DNA of 64,000 nucleotides, taken from the NCBI GenBank assembly GCA_024305405.1, contig JAKNDB010000068.1, positions 2,542,501 through 2,606,500 on the forward strand. The letters are read 5' to 3'. The position numbers and the translations under genes were made by a program. The DNA is from Dirofilaria immitis. Lineage: Eukaryota > Nematoda > Chromadorea > Rhabditida > Onchocercidae. Each line of letters begins with the position of its first letter. Position 1 is the stretch's first letter. Under the pieces are notes generated by a model. That model worked only from the letters and a program-made list of their open reading frames with translations. It did not search any database and had not been told where the DNA came from. Of the stretch, positions 15,970-29,700 are shown one piece after another.

Positions 15970-18119
15970 ATGTTGAAGGTAGCTATTTTATTTGCGTTAC
16001 ATTTAATCGATACAAAAGCGCAAAGCTATGAGACGGGTGATAATTCAAGCGTTATAGGTTGCTCGTAAGTTTATTTATTTCTTTATTTTATAAAAACCTA
16101 TTATAATCACTTTATGGATTAGAGAAATTTAGATGCCAAGCTCTTTTTTTAAAAAGTTTCAAATTATGACCTATTTTTCTGAAGAAATGTGAAAAATGAA
16201 ATTTATTGAAATTAATAATAAATCCATTAAAACAATACTGCTGATAAAATTGTGAAATGTTTTATTTTGGTTTTTATGGTGATTTATTTGAATTTTGTTT
16301 GTCAAAAATTTCTCAAAAACAGTAAATATTATTTAGAAGCCATTGCTCCGCTTATGATGGCGATCTGTCATGCTTAAATCGATCGTTACAATTTTATGAA
16401 CATGTTTTGTTGGCACAAATGAAGCATTTAATTGCAGTTCAAATTCATATCGGTTACAATTCTTGAAATTTTGCTAGCATTTAAGCAGAATTTTTTGTAG
16501 TTTAAAGCAACCTAAGTTTCTTTTCTAAACCAAAAGTGAGCAAAGATGAAATAGAAAAGGGCCTGAATAAGGTTTTGATTTTTTCGTAATCTTTTTCTTG
16601 TAAAATGCGAATCATTATTGCGGAAAAAACAATTATTACTGCAGATCAATGGTACAAATGGCATGGTCAACATCGTAATTATACGCAAGTAAGGGAAGAA
16701 ATAATCACGAAACTTTCCGCAAAGTTGGATCCGGAAGAAGATGTAATCGATACGAATACAGTAAGTTTTTCCTTTTGTGTTTTTGTTAGTAATATTTCTT
16801 GAGGACGAATTGTTATGAAAGTTTTCGCCAACTCAGTCGTAGTCATAAATCTGAGTTGTCACGAACAGCTTTATTGATCTGCACTTTGCCATAACTAGAA
16901 ATGGTGTGTATTTAAAAAAAAAACAATGATACTTTGCGCTTGAATATTCTTGCAACCATTTTTATGAAAAGAAATGAAAACAAGCATACAAGATTTAGGA
17001 AATGGAAATGATAATGCTAATAACAAAAATTCTTATCTCTTTTTTACATCATTTTTGCACTAGATAATACAAATATTATGTTTATAACGTGTTTTTGATT
17101 TCTCAAAAATCACTTAGACGACTGATTTTGGAATAGTCTTCGATATCGTAGTGGCAAATAGATTAGTCAAAATATTTTCATGATTAGCATTGTAATTCTT
17201 CATCCGCACCATATGGGATTTTTTTCTTATATTCAAATATTTTCAATAAGTCCGAAAACAAAGAAAATATATGTTAGATATACATACGTAGTTTTAAAAA
17301 TTTTCAAACTGATACTAAATACTAAATACTATTTCAGATTGCTACTGTAATTGATGTTCTGATAGAAAAAGTAGAGAACGAAAGTGAAACAATTGAGGCA
17401 GAAATACCACATTTCAGTTGTCCATTACCTTGTGAATATCGTTACGACATATGGCGTAATGTTTTTATTGCTTCGATGTTTTTGAATTTATTGCTTGTAT
17501 TAGCCGTTATTCCATTTATCATATCACTTATTAGATCCGATGTTCCAGAGCCACTCGTAAGGCGATAAAATGTCTCTTTAGGACTAAGTTCAATAGCACC
17601 ATCATTTTATTTGTTAAAATCTTCATGTTTTCAATTGTAAAATTTTGATTCTTTTTAAGAATTTGAAATTTCATATCAAGTAATAGTTGATTTTTCAGTT
17701 TTTTTGATTTTAAAATTCTTCAAATATTCTAATTTATATCTCTTAAGATAGGAATGTTATATTCATAAAGTAAAATGCTTCTTTTTCGTAAAACTTTTAT
17801 TTAGTCATACTAAAAAAAGTCCGTAAGATTCATAAAAATTTTTAAACTCGAAAAGATAGATTAAAAATTATTACATCTGTTATCACTTGATTTGAAAATT
17901 TTCTAAAAAATTTCATGCATTTATAAAATGTCAACTTTGTTATCGTGCCTTTTTCTTATAATAATTTCTATTCATTATATTGTTTCTTGCTTTAATTTAT
18001 CGCTTTGGAAGCTGTTTTAAGATCAACCAGAAATTCTGCCTAAAAATGGCAGGATAAAAATCCAGAAATCTGAAATTGAATATTCCCATAATTTTGGAGA
18101 CGAAATCGGCCAAAATTAA
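15970..18119 (+). CDS. Unrecognised single-pass membrane protein with signal peptide
   Basis: I do not recognise the family. Likely exons: 15970-16064, 16337-16452, 16537-16571, 16645-16760, 17338-17556, 18022-18119 (stop TAA), about 226 residues. Residues 1-18 (MLKVAILFALHLIDTKAQ) look like a signal peptide. The ectodomain to about residue 160 carries scattered cysteines (GCS, HCSAYDGDLSC, FSCPLPCEY) and possible N-glycosylation sites (NSS, NYT). A hydrophobic span, about residues 163-186 (VFIASMFLNLLLVLAVIPF and on), is followed by a charged tail ending FGDEIGQN. This suggests a type I surface or endomembrane protein. Exons 4 and 6 follow acceptors ending CAG and AAG and need one more G (a GAT codon) to be in phase. 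Either a base is missing at each or my boundaries are off. Exon 4 is also open upstream to an ATG at 16605. Confidence 0.6.
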
Positions 18120-19037
18120 TGTACTGATTGCTTTAGTAAGAAATCTTTCTCATCGATTTTGAATTTTTTATTTTACCAAGATGTTTCACTTAATTCATAT
18201 CTTTTATTATTAATCAATTAACACAACTTTAATATGCTTTAAGTTATAAACTGTCAATTTTAACTGATCTGATTCACCCTGAAGATCCTTCTGATCTAAT
18301 TTGTTTTGTAGATCCGTTTGATCTGTTTGATCCTGTATATCCTCAATTGTTACTAAACATGTTTTATTGCTTTTCTTCTAATTTTTAACAGACATCTCTG
18401 ACCTTTCATTCCTTATTTTTATTCCACATAATCCCATATTTAATTTTGACATCTTTTGCAAAGTTTTGAATATTTCAATGTTGTCTGATAATTTAATTCT
18501 TTCCGATAAATTTATAATTTATTGATTACAGTTTCATTACAACACTTATACCATTCAGAAGTTCGATATAATCGGATTCCATTTTTTATTAAAAGGATTT
18601 GATCTCCGAATTAGAATATTATCCATATTATCCTAAATTGATATCTAATTTAATTTATCTTCCCGCCAATTTATATTTATATTATAGACTTCTTACCATT
18701 TTTTACGGTATCGAAAATTTTAACAGTAACATTGTTTTTGCGAAAAAATTAGCAAAATTTGAAAGATGAAATTAGCATCGAAAATGTCATAAAGTTTTGA
18801 TTAATATCTAATACTTTTGATCTTGAAGAAAATCATAAATAATTATATGATTGATGCAAATGATGATCAACAAAATGGTGGGATAGTTTATGATTGAATC
18901 AAATATTTTTGGAAGATATAAAATTATAGGAAAATTTTTCGGCATATATTTCATATCATGTTCAATGATTAACAAATAAAATGTTTATTAAATTTTGATG
19001 AAAACGATTAGTTTGGATTCTTTTTTGTTTACTTTTA
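18120..19037. other. Spacer with GATC-rich patch
   Basis: A short stretch at about 18265-18350 repeats GATCTG/GATCCTG-like words. Nothing coding is seen. Confidence 0.55.
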
Positions 19038-19043
19038 TTATAG
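19031..19043 (+). promoter_or_regulatory. Splice acceptor abutting the start codon, probable spliced-leader site
   Basis: ACTTTTATTATAG ends at 19043 and the ATG of the RWDD2-like gene begins at 19044. An acceptor touching the start codon is typical of nematode trans-splicing. A normal cis intron with an upstream UTR exon is the alternative. Confidence 0.5.
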
Positions 19044-20591
19044 ATGGATGAATATAATAAGACATGCAAGGAATTATTATCGGATGAATTAGACTTGCTA
19101 AAAGCAATGTATAAGGATGATGAATTAGTAATAGATGAGCCTCAAGATTCAACAGAAAATGGCCAAGTTACACAGCTAATATTACGTCAGGTAGAAGAAA
19201 ATATTTAATATTTCATAAAGATAATAATTAATTAATTCTCGTCTTTTCTTTTTCTATCTTAACAATAAATTAAAATAATAGAAATGATAATGAAATATAA
19301 ATTTTAATATAATATTATATTTTAGCAAATTGATCGTATCAATTATGAAGTTGTAATACATTTGGATAGTAAATATCCGATTGTTGTAAAACCTTCTGTA
19401 TTTGTACGTTGCTCAATGATCAATTGTAATTTGCTCAATCAAGAACTTCGATATTTTATTGATCAGGAAAGTCTCGGTGTACCGCTTATATTGAACATTA
19501 TTCAATGGATCATTGATAATATCAATCGTTTTGAGGTTAAATTTCAAAATGGCTTAAAAAATTATCATATCTTATATTTTTTTTTAATTGGTTATTTTTT
19601 TATAATTATTTTTTAAGCTTTTATTTAATTAGTAGCCAAATTATTAAATATACATATTCTAATATATTGATTTTATTTCAGCCTAAGCTTTTTTTTCTCT
19701 TATCATTAATTTTATCATTTTTTTCTTATCTTTAATTTTATATTTTCTTTCTTATCTTTTTTCTTACCTAATTTTATCAACTATAACAGTGTTTTTTGAG
19801 TTGTAACAAGCATTTTCAAATTTTAAAATTTAGTAAACCTTTTATATCCTAATACAATAGTTTCCAAGCTTCTATTTATTTCCTAAAATAATATCTACTG
19901 CTAATAATCAATCATACATTACATCATTCATATCATGATTAACATTAAATCATTGATATCATGATCAACAAATTTTGACGATGAAAAAATGATCTACGAA
20001 GTTTGCTAAGAAAAAAAATGAACAGATCATAAAAATGATTTTTTTGATTTTCTTAACTTCATCAAGCTTAAATTTCGGGTATTAAATTTGTTAACAAAAA
20101 TAAATTGGATCATATTAAGTGAATTTATTTTTAGAAAAGAAAAATATATTTTTAATTTAAAATAAATGAATTTTATAGGAATCGATTGAAGAAAAACGGT
20201 ACAATTAAGTGATAATACAGAAGTAGCGATATATGCGCGATTTTGGATCTATTCGCATCATATTCGCAATAAAATGAAGAGAAATATGATCAAGAATAGA
20301 GCAATATTTTATCGATTAGATGGTTTTTTCTGTTCCGGAAAACCGGGTATTATTATTGTAGAAGGTTTGCGAACTGATTGTTATAAATTTTGGGAACAAA
20401 TTCGTAAACTTAATTGGCAACACATTGTGTTACGTTACTGTGAAGAGCAAACTACTGATCAAAAATCATTTCTTCGTCTTGGAAAATTTCGTGAAATTTA
20501 TTTTCCATCTGTGGAATATTTGACAGAATTGAAAAAATTATTAACTGAAGTTGGCTTAGAATACGGTTTTCCATTACTACTAAATTTATAG
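19044..20591 (+). CDS. RWDD2-like protein (RWD domain plus DUF1115/Prp3 C-terminal-like domain)
   Basis: Three exons: 19044-19190, 19326-19535, 20179-20591, about 256 residues, close to animal RWDD2A/B. Residues 1-119 form the RWD domain: it opens LLSDELDLLKAMYKDDE, has the usual KYP(I)VVKPSV strand-turn and an amphipathic helix around LILNIIQWIIDNI. Residues 120 onward match the DUF1115 part, with RFWIYSHHIRNK, GKPGIIIVEG and FWEQIRKLNWQ, which are hallmark RWDD2 segments. Molecular role is poorly known. RWD domains usually mediate protein contacts. Exon 3 is one base short at the T-run 20205-20206. With one T restored, EEKRYN runs into LSDNTEVAIYARFW in frame; without it TAA follows directly. 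I regard this as a sequence error. The start is chosen because the ATG follows an acceptor and begins the RWD helix. Confidence 0.85.
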
Positions 20592-22653
20592 TAAAATTTT
20601 AAATTTTAAATTTTCAATTTTTTCAAACTTTTTAATCGAATAATTCAATTTTTAAATTCTTGAAATAATATCCAAACTTATTATTACAATAATTTTGACA
20701 ATTAATCCATGCTTTTGCTAAAAGTTAATTTTAAATTTTGTTATATCAATGATTTCGATTTTTTCTTCGTTTTTTTTCCTGCATAGTCTAAAATTTAGAA
20801 ACTTTTTCTCAAAAGTTATTTATAGGTAATATTAGTTGTAGTTTTAAATTTGCTACACTGTACAGCTTATTTCTCTCTTCTTTTTTCTTATCAGTTTGTT
20901 ACAAACCGTTGAAATAATCCTGCATTGTAAATACTTATTATCATTTGAATAATTTGAAATTACTTTAAAATTTGTCTTAACTTTTTGCAACTTTTTTTTC
21001 ATTACATTATATTTTAGATTGTATGTTGAAAGTATTGTTGCTTTTAATTTTTCGATAAAATTATCATTACAGGTAGTAATTTAATATCATTAAAGGTGAT
21101 TTTATACTTTCTTTTTTCTGTTTTCTAATTATAAAGTCAAATAGTTTGAACTAAAATAAATATATAAATTTGGATAATTTTACTATTTTCTTTAATTTTC
21201 AAATTGAATAGATTTGAATATAATAAATAAAATACATTTATTTTAGTATTTTCATACCTGTATACCTGATATTACTGTAGTTACTGTATCAGATATAATA
21301 CTTACATATAATACATACTTGATATCTATTGATATATGATATTCTTTCTGATGATAAATTCAAATATCATATATGGAATCTATTTTTTAAATTATATTTG
21401 ACAGATGTTTATGTTTCCATTTTCATATTTGGATACCTGTTGATATTTCCATTTACTATATTTGGATACCATTGATATTTTCATTTACTATATTTGAATA
21501 CCTGTTGATATTTCTATTTACTACATTTGAATACCTGTTGATATTTTCATATTATGCTTGATATTTGTTTTTTTTTCATAGCCTTTCTTATTTCATCGAT
21601 CTTTCATAAATTAAATTTACTTATATCCTTACAATTCTTTCATCATTATTGTTATAATTAATTCAGGAACAAATGTCTACCTTTTTTTTGATACTTACAA
21701 ATCCTTCCTTTATTTTTTAGCATATTTTAAATATACGTAATAAATATTCGATACTTTTCTAAATTCTATGATACATTCATTTCAATATTTTTCGCTTTTA
21801 ACATACCGTATTCCTATCAAAAAAAAATCTTCGAAACTTTACTTTATCGTACTAATTGATGAATCTCGAAATCAAATGTTTTCATTAATAATTAAATTAT
21901 TCTTTCCTGTTATCCAATTTGAAAATGATTAAATTTTCCTGCACTTTTATATTTTAAAAGTTACGTTAGAATTGATAGTCAAATAATTATTTTATTGTGA
22001 CTTCACGAGATTAATTATCAGTATTTATCAAACAAAAATTGATATTGACAGATTTGTAGAATCTTTTAAAATAAAATAAAAATAATTCTAAAGATTATAG
22101 GATAGAATTATCAGTTATCAGCTAAACAAAAGGAAGAGCCAAAATTCAAAACTACTAAATTTCTTGATAAAATCGAGAAAAAGGATGATTTAAATTATTC
22201 TTAAATACTAAAATAAAAAATGTCTTTAATTTATTTTCGAGCTTTAATGTATATTAGCAAATAAGTTTATAGGAAGAGCCAAAAAAATTTTGACATTTAA
22301 ATATATCTCATATAGAAGCCCGATTATTATTTTTTTAAATTTAAGAAAGTATACTGTAAGTAATCTTATGCAAGATTACATTCAAATGAGTAAAATTTTT
22401 TTCCTTTTTTTTCGCCATTATTAGAATCTTCAAAACTTTCAGATGAGTAGAAAACTGAGTAGTATTGCAATTCGTTCTTCGACTTCAAGAAATCTCAAAA
22501 CTTGAAATTAATTTAATTCTTTTCTCACAATTCGAATTTGTATTCATTTTAGGTGATTATTGATGAATCCCATCCATTTATTATTCATTTAAATCAGTAT
22601 TCCAGTCCTTTTATGATTCTCGAAATAAAGCGACTATTCTTGACGGGACGTTG
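20592..22653. other. Intergenic stretch with short repeats
   Basis: No coding exon was found. A ~33-bp unit with TTGATATTTCCATTTACTA recurs four to five times at about 21400-21560. The rest is AT-rich with poly-T runs. Confidence 0.6.
21400..21560. repeat. ~33-bp tandem repeat (GATACCTGTTGATATTTCC type)
   Basis: Four to five imperfect copies of TTTGGATACCTGTTGATATT followed by TCCATTTACTATA-like sequence. No frame is conserved. Confidence 0.75.
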
Positions 22654-22796
22654 CTATTGCATTCCTGTTGCATAACTAGAAGGAGAAGTTAAATCAGTTG
22701 TTGTAACCAGCCCAGTTTCCGGGTGGACGGTTCTGGTTATTTTGTTTTCCGGTTTTATTTGATTTATATTTGCAATATGGAAATTATGAGTTTTCC
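22654..22796 (-). CDS. Exon-like orphan ORF, possible terminal exon of an unidentified gene
   Basis: The minus strand is open for 46 codons before TAG at 22654-22656 and has no ATG at its upstream end. The local base composition is distinctly GC-richer than the surroundings. The peptide is ordinary and coding-like: it includes KPENKITRTVHPETGLV and ends SPSSYATGMQ. I could not find a convincing acceptor or partner exons in the next 7 kb, so it may be the last exon of a gene with long introns, a pseudogene fragment or chance. The plus-strand reading is less protein-like. Family not recognised. Confidence 0.3.
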
Positions 22797-22799
22797 TTA

Positions 22800-23104
22800 A
22801 TTACCGTGATGAGTTCCTTGTATTATTGTAGGTAGATAGGTTTAATTAATAATCCTTAATTAATGGATGACAATTGAATTAGCGATGAAAATTGGCATAT
22901 AATTTCGAAATATGCATAAAATTCATTATAGATATTCATAAATAATATATAGCATACTGAGGATATCATTCCATGAATATTTTTATATTTTCTTCTTACT
23001 ATTTTTATTTTATTTAAATATTTTTATTATTATCCAAATATGTTTTTTATTATTATCATCCCAATACATATGTCTATTTGTATATAAATTTGTATGTACA
23101 TGTA

Positions 23105-23160
<56 letters not shown>

Positions 23161-26100
23161 AAAATATGACAAATCCAGGTTGCGTTTTATATTTTTTTAA
23201 AACTTTTTGTTTTTTTTTTGAAACTGATTATTATATTACATATTATGACGTAAATTAATAATCATTTATCGATGTGCATAAATTTGTCAGACCTTGTAAG
23301 AGTGAGTCGGGTAATATGAATTATGTCATATGTTGTGCATTAGGAATTATATCAATTATAACGCATGTGATAAAACTCAAAATATAATTAAATAGTAATT
23401 AAATTTAACATATATTATTGATAATAATATAAATAATAGTAATTAATTATGATATTTAATTTCAATAATAATAATCAGCAATGATGATAATAATAATAAT
23501 AACAATAATAATAAATAATAGTGAGTAATAATAATAGTAATAATCGAGCTTAAGAATAAAGTATCGAGATAAAGAAAAGCATAAATGAAAAACTAACAAC
23601 TTAATTTTATTTAAGACATCATTAGATATGCTATGAATTAATATGTATGTATGAAATATTTATTAATTCATAAGTATTTATCATATATATATATTTTCAT
23701 CGAACTAATAAAACTACATGAAATCATCATTTTAAATAGTGTAAAGATTTCTTTTGTTTTCTAATATAAATGATATTTCAGTACAAAATATAATTAATGT
23801 ATGATTATTCTATTAGCTAATGAATAATTTATAAATTTTAAATATTTATTTATAATTTAGCTAAAAAGGAATTACATTTCATAGTTATCTCAAATTAGAA
23901 AGCTACATTGTGCAGGTGTTAACAAAACGTTTGAAATTTATGCGCATTTTTCTCTCTATCAAATATCAAATCATCTATCAAATATCTTTCTCTATCATCT
24001 ATCAAAATCATTATCACATTTTTCTGTGTGTCAAATGACAAATCATATCGTATTTTCCTCTATGTCAAATTTCAAATCATTACTAACTTGATTTGTTAGT
24101 TATAATTCTAATTATTTGAAATAAAAAGTTTAAAGTAATTTTAATTTTTTTATGTAAAAATTTTTATATTCCCTTTTTTTTTGTGTTACTTATTTTTACG
24201 TTTTTAATTATAGTGCCAATCTTCCAAAGTGTTGGAATTTGAAAAAAAGAAACGTTCAAAAGAAAAATGTTGCGAAAAACATTTGGAATGATTGTTGAAA
24301 GTTTAAAACTAGTCCATAGAAAGATTGTTGTTATGTTATTAATGAGCATTATCTTAATGTGAATCATCATCCTAATCTAATGATCGGATTGGCATCGGAT
24401 AAATAATTATTGACGAATTGCTGTCAAATGATTCTTGCACTGCAATAGTTGGTGTAAAAATTGGAACAATCATAGAAAGATATACTATAGTAATCAATCA
24501 AATGATATGTATACGGAATTTAATAAGGTTTTTTTTTTTAAAAAAAAATTCGGAAAATTTAATAAAACAAATTATAAAATATTTTAGTATTATATGAAAT
24601 TAAAATTTAGTATAAGAATTTAAGTTAAATTCAAATTACATTAAATGAAAATTTAAACAGTAAATGTTTGAAGTTAATTTTGATGAAAAAAAACAAAAAA
24701 ACTTATCCTTTAGCAATGTAAAGGGTAATAACCCGGAAATATTTCTCCGACAATTGCACTTGATTTATCAGTTTTTTTCTTATAGTCTTAATCTACGGCA
24801 AAACATTCATTCTTTAATGATTGGTTTTAAAACAAAAAATAAAAAAAAAGAAGGGAAAAAAATGTTATAAATAGGTTATTCGAAAAAAAAGGAAATTAAA
24901 TCTAATTTTTTCTTACAGTTTCAATCTACGAAACTTTATTCTAACATTATTCTCTTTCTCTTTCTCTATCTTTTTTCTTCTTCCTCACTTTTCTCTTGGT
25001 TGTTTGTTTTTCCTTCCTTCATTTTCTATGGTTATTTTTGAAATAATTTTAAGCGAAAGAATTTCAGTAGATAATTTATTCAGATCTTTGCAGAATGTTA
25101 TATTTAATGAAGTACAAAAAGGAAAATAAATGATATATTCAAATTTAAGAAGCGTTTAATAAAAATCAACTATGATTACTCATCATTTTTCTAAATATTT
25201 GTATATATGTTAAATATAAAATGGAAAATTGATTAGAATATTTAAAAACTTTTAAAATATTTTCAATATCTGTTAATATTGAAAGTAATGCTAGAAGTGA
25301 TAACAAAAGTTTGTGCATATTACGTATTAAAGTGTGTTTTTACGTGAAATTACGCTCGTAAATCTTTTAATGTTTTAATCTTTTCTTCTACTAAATAAGC
25401 ATTTCAAAATTTGTTTTCGATTTTCTCATCATAATAATCATAAATTATGCATGCTTTTAATATGCCATATTCATGTTTGTAGATGTATGTTAGGCATTAT
25501 TGATATGTTATCATATAAGTGCATGCGTAGTTGTATGTATAATTTAAAAATTTTCCATTTACCAATTTTCGATATGATAGTAATATTTCATTAGAAATTT
25601 TTTATGAAGCTCAACATCATAAAAATTGCTTCTTAGATAGTTTGAAAATGGAGTGATAAAACGATAAAAATAAAACTCTCTGATGCTCATTTTGTTATAT
25701 TAATAATTGTAGTGACAAATCAGATAAAACATCCTATTAATTGCATTTAATTAGTTTGATTAAGTACATCGTTTATCATATGGATTCACTGTTAATAAAA
25801 TCAATTGAAGGAATCATTGAAAAAAGTAATTGCTGAGAAATATTGATAAAATTTATTATATTTCATCCTTTTAAAATTTCATTTTTATTTTTCTTTTTCC
25901 TTTTGATTGAACAAAAATAATATGAAAAACTGGGAAATATTCGTTATAAAATATATGGTTCGATTAATCTTTTTGTATAATATTTATTAATGGAAATTTC
26001 GTATAATATTTGATAATGAAAATAATGTTAACACTAGACGATAAATCAGCAATCATTTTCTTAGTTTTTTTTTGAATACAGAGAAACAAGTGATCTTTGA

Positions 26101-26400
26101 ATTATATCATTTCTTTGTCCATTTTTGAGTTTTTTTTGTTTTTTAATCTCTTTCATATAATTTTTCATTGTTTTTATATATTATAATTTTTTTTTTCGTA
26201 TAAATTATTTGATAAAAAGATTTATTATTTTATAAATATTATTAATTGTTTTATATTTCAAATATTTTTGATAAAAAAATTTTATAATTTTATAAATTAA
26301 CTCACATATAATTGCATTTTTACATATTTTTCATTGATGCTTATGTATATTTGTGTGTAAATAAATATACATTCTTATTTCTACATATTAACAACTTTAT
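22800..26400. other. Intergenic stretch, no gene seen
   Basis: AT-rich. It contains a GT dinucleotide run at 23108-23155, an AATAAT-rich patch at 23480-23545, and short ATCAAATATCAAATC repeats at about 23955-24080. ORFs at 24164-24370 and 24664-24870 are short, compositionally biased and without splice context. Confidence 0.6.
23108..23155. repeat. (GT)n microsatellite
   Basis: A nearly pure GT run of about 24 dinucleotides. Confidence 0.95.
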
Positions 26401-26406
26401 AAAACT

Positions 26407-26735
26407 TTGTTAGTCTTGATTATATTTAAAGTAAAATTTTGTCTAATCTTGATTATATTCAAAGCAAAACTTTGTCTAATCTTGATTATATTCAAAGTAA
26501 AACTTTGTCTAAATCTTGATTATGTTCAAAGTAAAACTTTGTCTAATCTTGATTATATTCAAAGCAAAACTTTGTCTAATCTTGTTTATATTCAAAGCAA
26601 AACTTTGTCTAATCTTGATTATGTTCAAAGTGAAACTTTGTCTAATCTTGATTATATTCAAAGCAAAACTTTGTCTAATCTTGTTTATATTCAAAGCAAA
26701 ATTTTGTCTAATCCTGATTGTATTTAAAACAAAAA
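26407..26735. repeat. 33-bp minisatellite with a hairpin in every unit
   Basis: About ten copies of a 33-bp unit start at TCTTGATT, at 26414, 26447, 26480, 26514, 26547, 26580, 26613, 26646 and 26679, with a last partial copy. Each unit carries CAAAG-N5-CTTTG, a 5-bp inverted repeat. The unit length is a multiple of three, so long ORFs with an 11-residue period (core IQSKTLSNLDY) appear in several frames on both strands. One unit is 34 bp (an extra A near 26512), which breaks the frame, so I do not call a protein. Confidence 0.93.
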
Positions 26736-26739
26736 AAAA

Positions 26740-29700
26740 TCGCTAAAAATAATCCATTATTTATCATTTCTAGATTGTATCTTTTGTTTTTATTGAAATT
26801 GATACCTCTTGTTTTTGAATTTTTTTTAATGATATGATTAGTATAAGTTATGCATTTTGAGTATTGAAAAATTTTTTTTGAAAGTTAGATTGTATAACTT
26901 TTAGTATTTTATGATTAGAAGGAACGATGAGTAGATAAAATTAAAAAGAAACAAATGATTCCGATCATTGATGTCTTATCGTATTATCCTCATATCTTTC
27001 ATCATTCAACATATCTTTTGCCAACAACTGAATTTGCTGTGTTGTTAAAAGTTTTCGAAATTATTTACAATTTTCTAGTTATGCTTAGCATCGTAAAAAA
27101 AGTTTTTTTGTTTTTCTATAAAAATTAAAGTTTATTATTTATGCAGTCATGACGAAGCATACATTTTATCTGAATATTATCAGCTAATGATTAAGATATT
27201 AAGTTCTTCTAATTCATTAGTCATTTTTTCTTCGTAATTTTAAAGAATAGTAAATTGATCGCTAATCGAATTTAGGCAATCAGACTGATCAAAAGTAATT
27301 ATTGTTTGTGGGAAAATAGTTGACAAAAAGAGGTATGATCTGTTTGTTTATATAGTTTATTATTGTTGATTTATCACATATTAAAAAATTGTATTGTAGA
27401 TTTTATTTGCATATTGCATGCCGCAAACCAAAATTACAATGAATGAATTATATATTGTACGAAGTGCAAACTATAAATTTTCCTAAAAAGACAACAAATT
27501 TTATGGAAAGCAAAAATTATCATGCTTTTAAAAAATGCTAGATTTCATTTCTTATCACGTTTTGAAATATATTATGATTTCATTTCTTATCACATTTTAA
27601 AATATACAAGATTTTATTTTTGAAGTTAAAATGCTAATAAGAATTTGCAATGATTTTTTCTACAGTTTGATTTCATATATATTTGATTAATTTCATGTGC
27701 GTTAACTTTATTCATTATTATTTTCAGATATATGATATAAAAGTGATAACAATACAGATTTTAATTATTTATTCTAATATCTATATTCTATCGTTTCTAT
27801 TGATAATAAATAGTAAATTTGTCATATTTGATAAAATAATTTTTTTTCCATTTCAATTTTTAAATTATTTGACACCATGGAATATGTCGGAGTAGGGTAA
27901 GGTTTTAATATACATAAAAAAGAAATAAAAAACAATTTCTAGCATTTTCAAATTCCAATGAGTTCAAGGGCTATCTTTTGTTGTTACTGATAGAATGAAT
28001 TTAAATTAACAAAAGATAAAATTCATAGCATCAATATACTAATGTAAGTAAAATATGGCCCCTGAATTGGCACTATAATAGGTATTACAAAGCGATACAA
28101 CAATAGATATCGCATTTTTCGAATCGAAACGACAGAAAAATATTGATAAATTAATTGAAAATCATTATTTAGTATGATCATCCCTAAAGCGCTAATATTA
28201 TTTTGATATGATAAACCTCGAAGTGTTAATATTTTTTGTGATAAACAAATTTCTATTTTCTGACAAGTCATTTTGAAACCTTTTAAAATGTAATTATTAC
28301 AGCTTCTCTATATTTTAATATTGTTTTACTACTATTTGAAGAATTAATTTCCAGCCTTAAATTTTTATCAATACTAAATTCAGTTAACAAACATTGAGTT
28401 AATTCATATCAATTCAATATCAGCTTCGATCTTCTATACCAAAAACTTCAAAATTTATTTCGTCGAGCTATCTTATCTTTCCTTTCACGATTTCTCTCAT
28501 ATAAAATCATATTGAATGAATATATAAATTATCTTTTTTTTGAAAAATTTGATAAAAGTATTAATTTAATAATGAAGCTAATTACATATTGATAAATGAT
28601 TAGTACTGATTTTTGAAACACATCTAAATGTGATAGAAAATTAATTATTTGATATGAATGGGCAGGTGGAAACTTCATAAATGTATGACGTCATCGGAAA
28701 AATTCCGCAATAAATAATACCTAATGCAGGTTTCAATTTAATTTAGCAGGTATGCATTGTTAATTTGCCATCCAATGACATAGAAGAAAAAATTGTTGGA
28801 AAATAACAAATATTTCAGTATTAGAAGAGGAAACAGTATCGCAAACGAAAAAAAAAAGAAAAATACCAACATTTTAATCTAATAAAAAAAATGTTTGAAA
28901 ACTATGAACTATGAACTTTTATTATTAAAATGAATTATAAAAAATCTAATAAGAAATATCAGCGCATTTAACAATGATAATCAAAAATAGTACTGAATGA
29001 TTATATAGAGTAAAGTATAAAAATTAAAAATAAAAAAATAAAAAGAAGATTGTAATGTAAACATAATACATTTCAAAGAAAAAAAAAAAAGATATCGCAT
29101 CTTTTTTTTCTTTCCTGGTGTATAATTTTTATATTACAGTATTTTTCTTTTTCCCGCACTCAATTTCACCTATTCTATACATTTTACCAATCTTATTAAA
29201 TTAATGTTCACCTATCATCACACAGATGTTTCTTATTTTCTACTCTTCAGCAATAATAATCACTTTAACTAACCAATTTTTCTTTTCGAGAATTGCTTCG
29301 CTCAATTTGTTGAATTCATTTGTTTTTTTGTTATTAAAAAAAAAAAAGAATTATCTTTAAAATATTGTAATATCTTTTTCAATCTTTTCTTTTCAATTAA
29401 AATTTCATATCATATTTAATTTTATTCGAATGATTGCATTATTCATATCCGTAATTAGATTTCTGTTATAAAATCTTGAGAAAAATTTATTATAAGTATA
29501 TTATTCAAACTTTTTGTATTGAAATTGTTTTTCATGCAATATAATGCATTTCTCATACATTTATAATATTATATTTGAAAATTGTTATATGCAATCATGA
29601 AAGAATCAGAAATCACTTTTTAATCATTTAATTATTAAATCATTATTATCAATAGAAATTTGAGATTTTTTTTTTCATTTACATTTCATTTTATTTATCA

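Noticed and set aside
26407..26746. Repetitive 60-106-residue proteins with an 11-residue period
   Set aside because: The 33-bp array is open in several frames and on both strands, and one unit with an extra base breaks the frame. No independent coding evidence.
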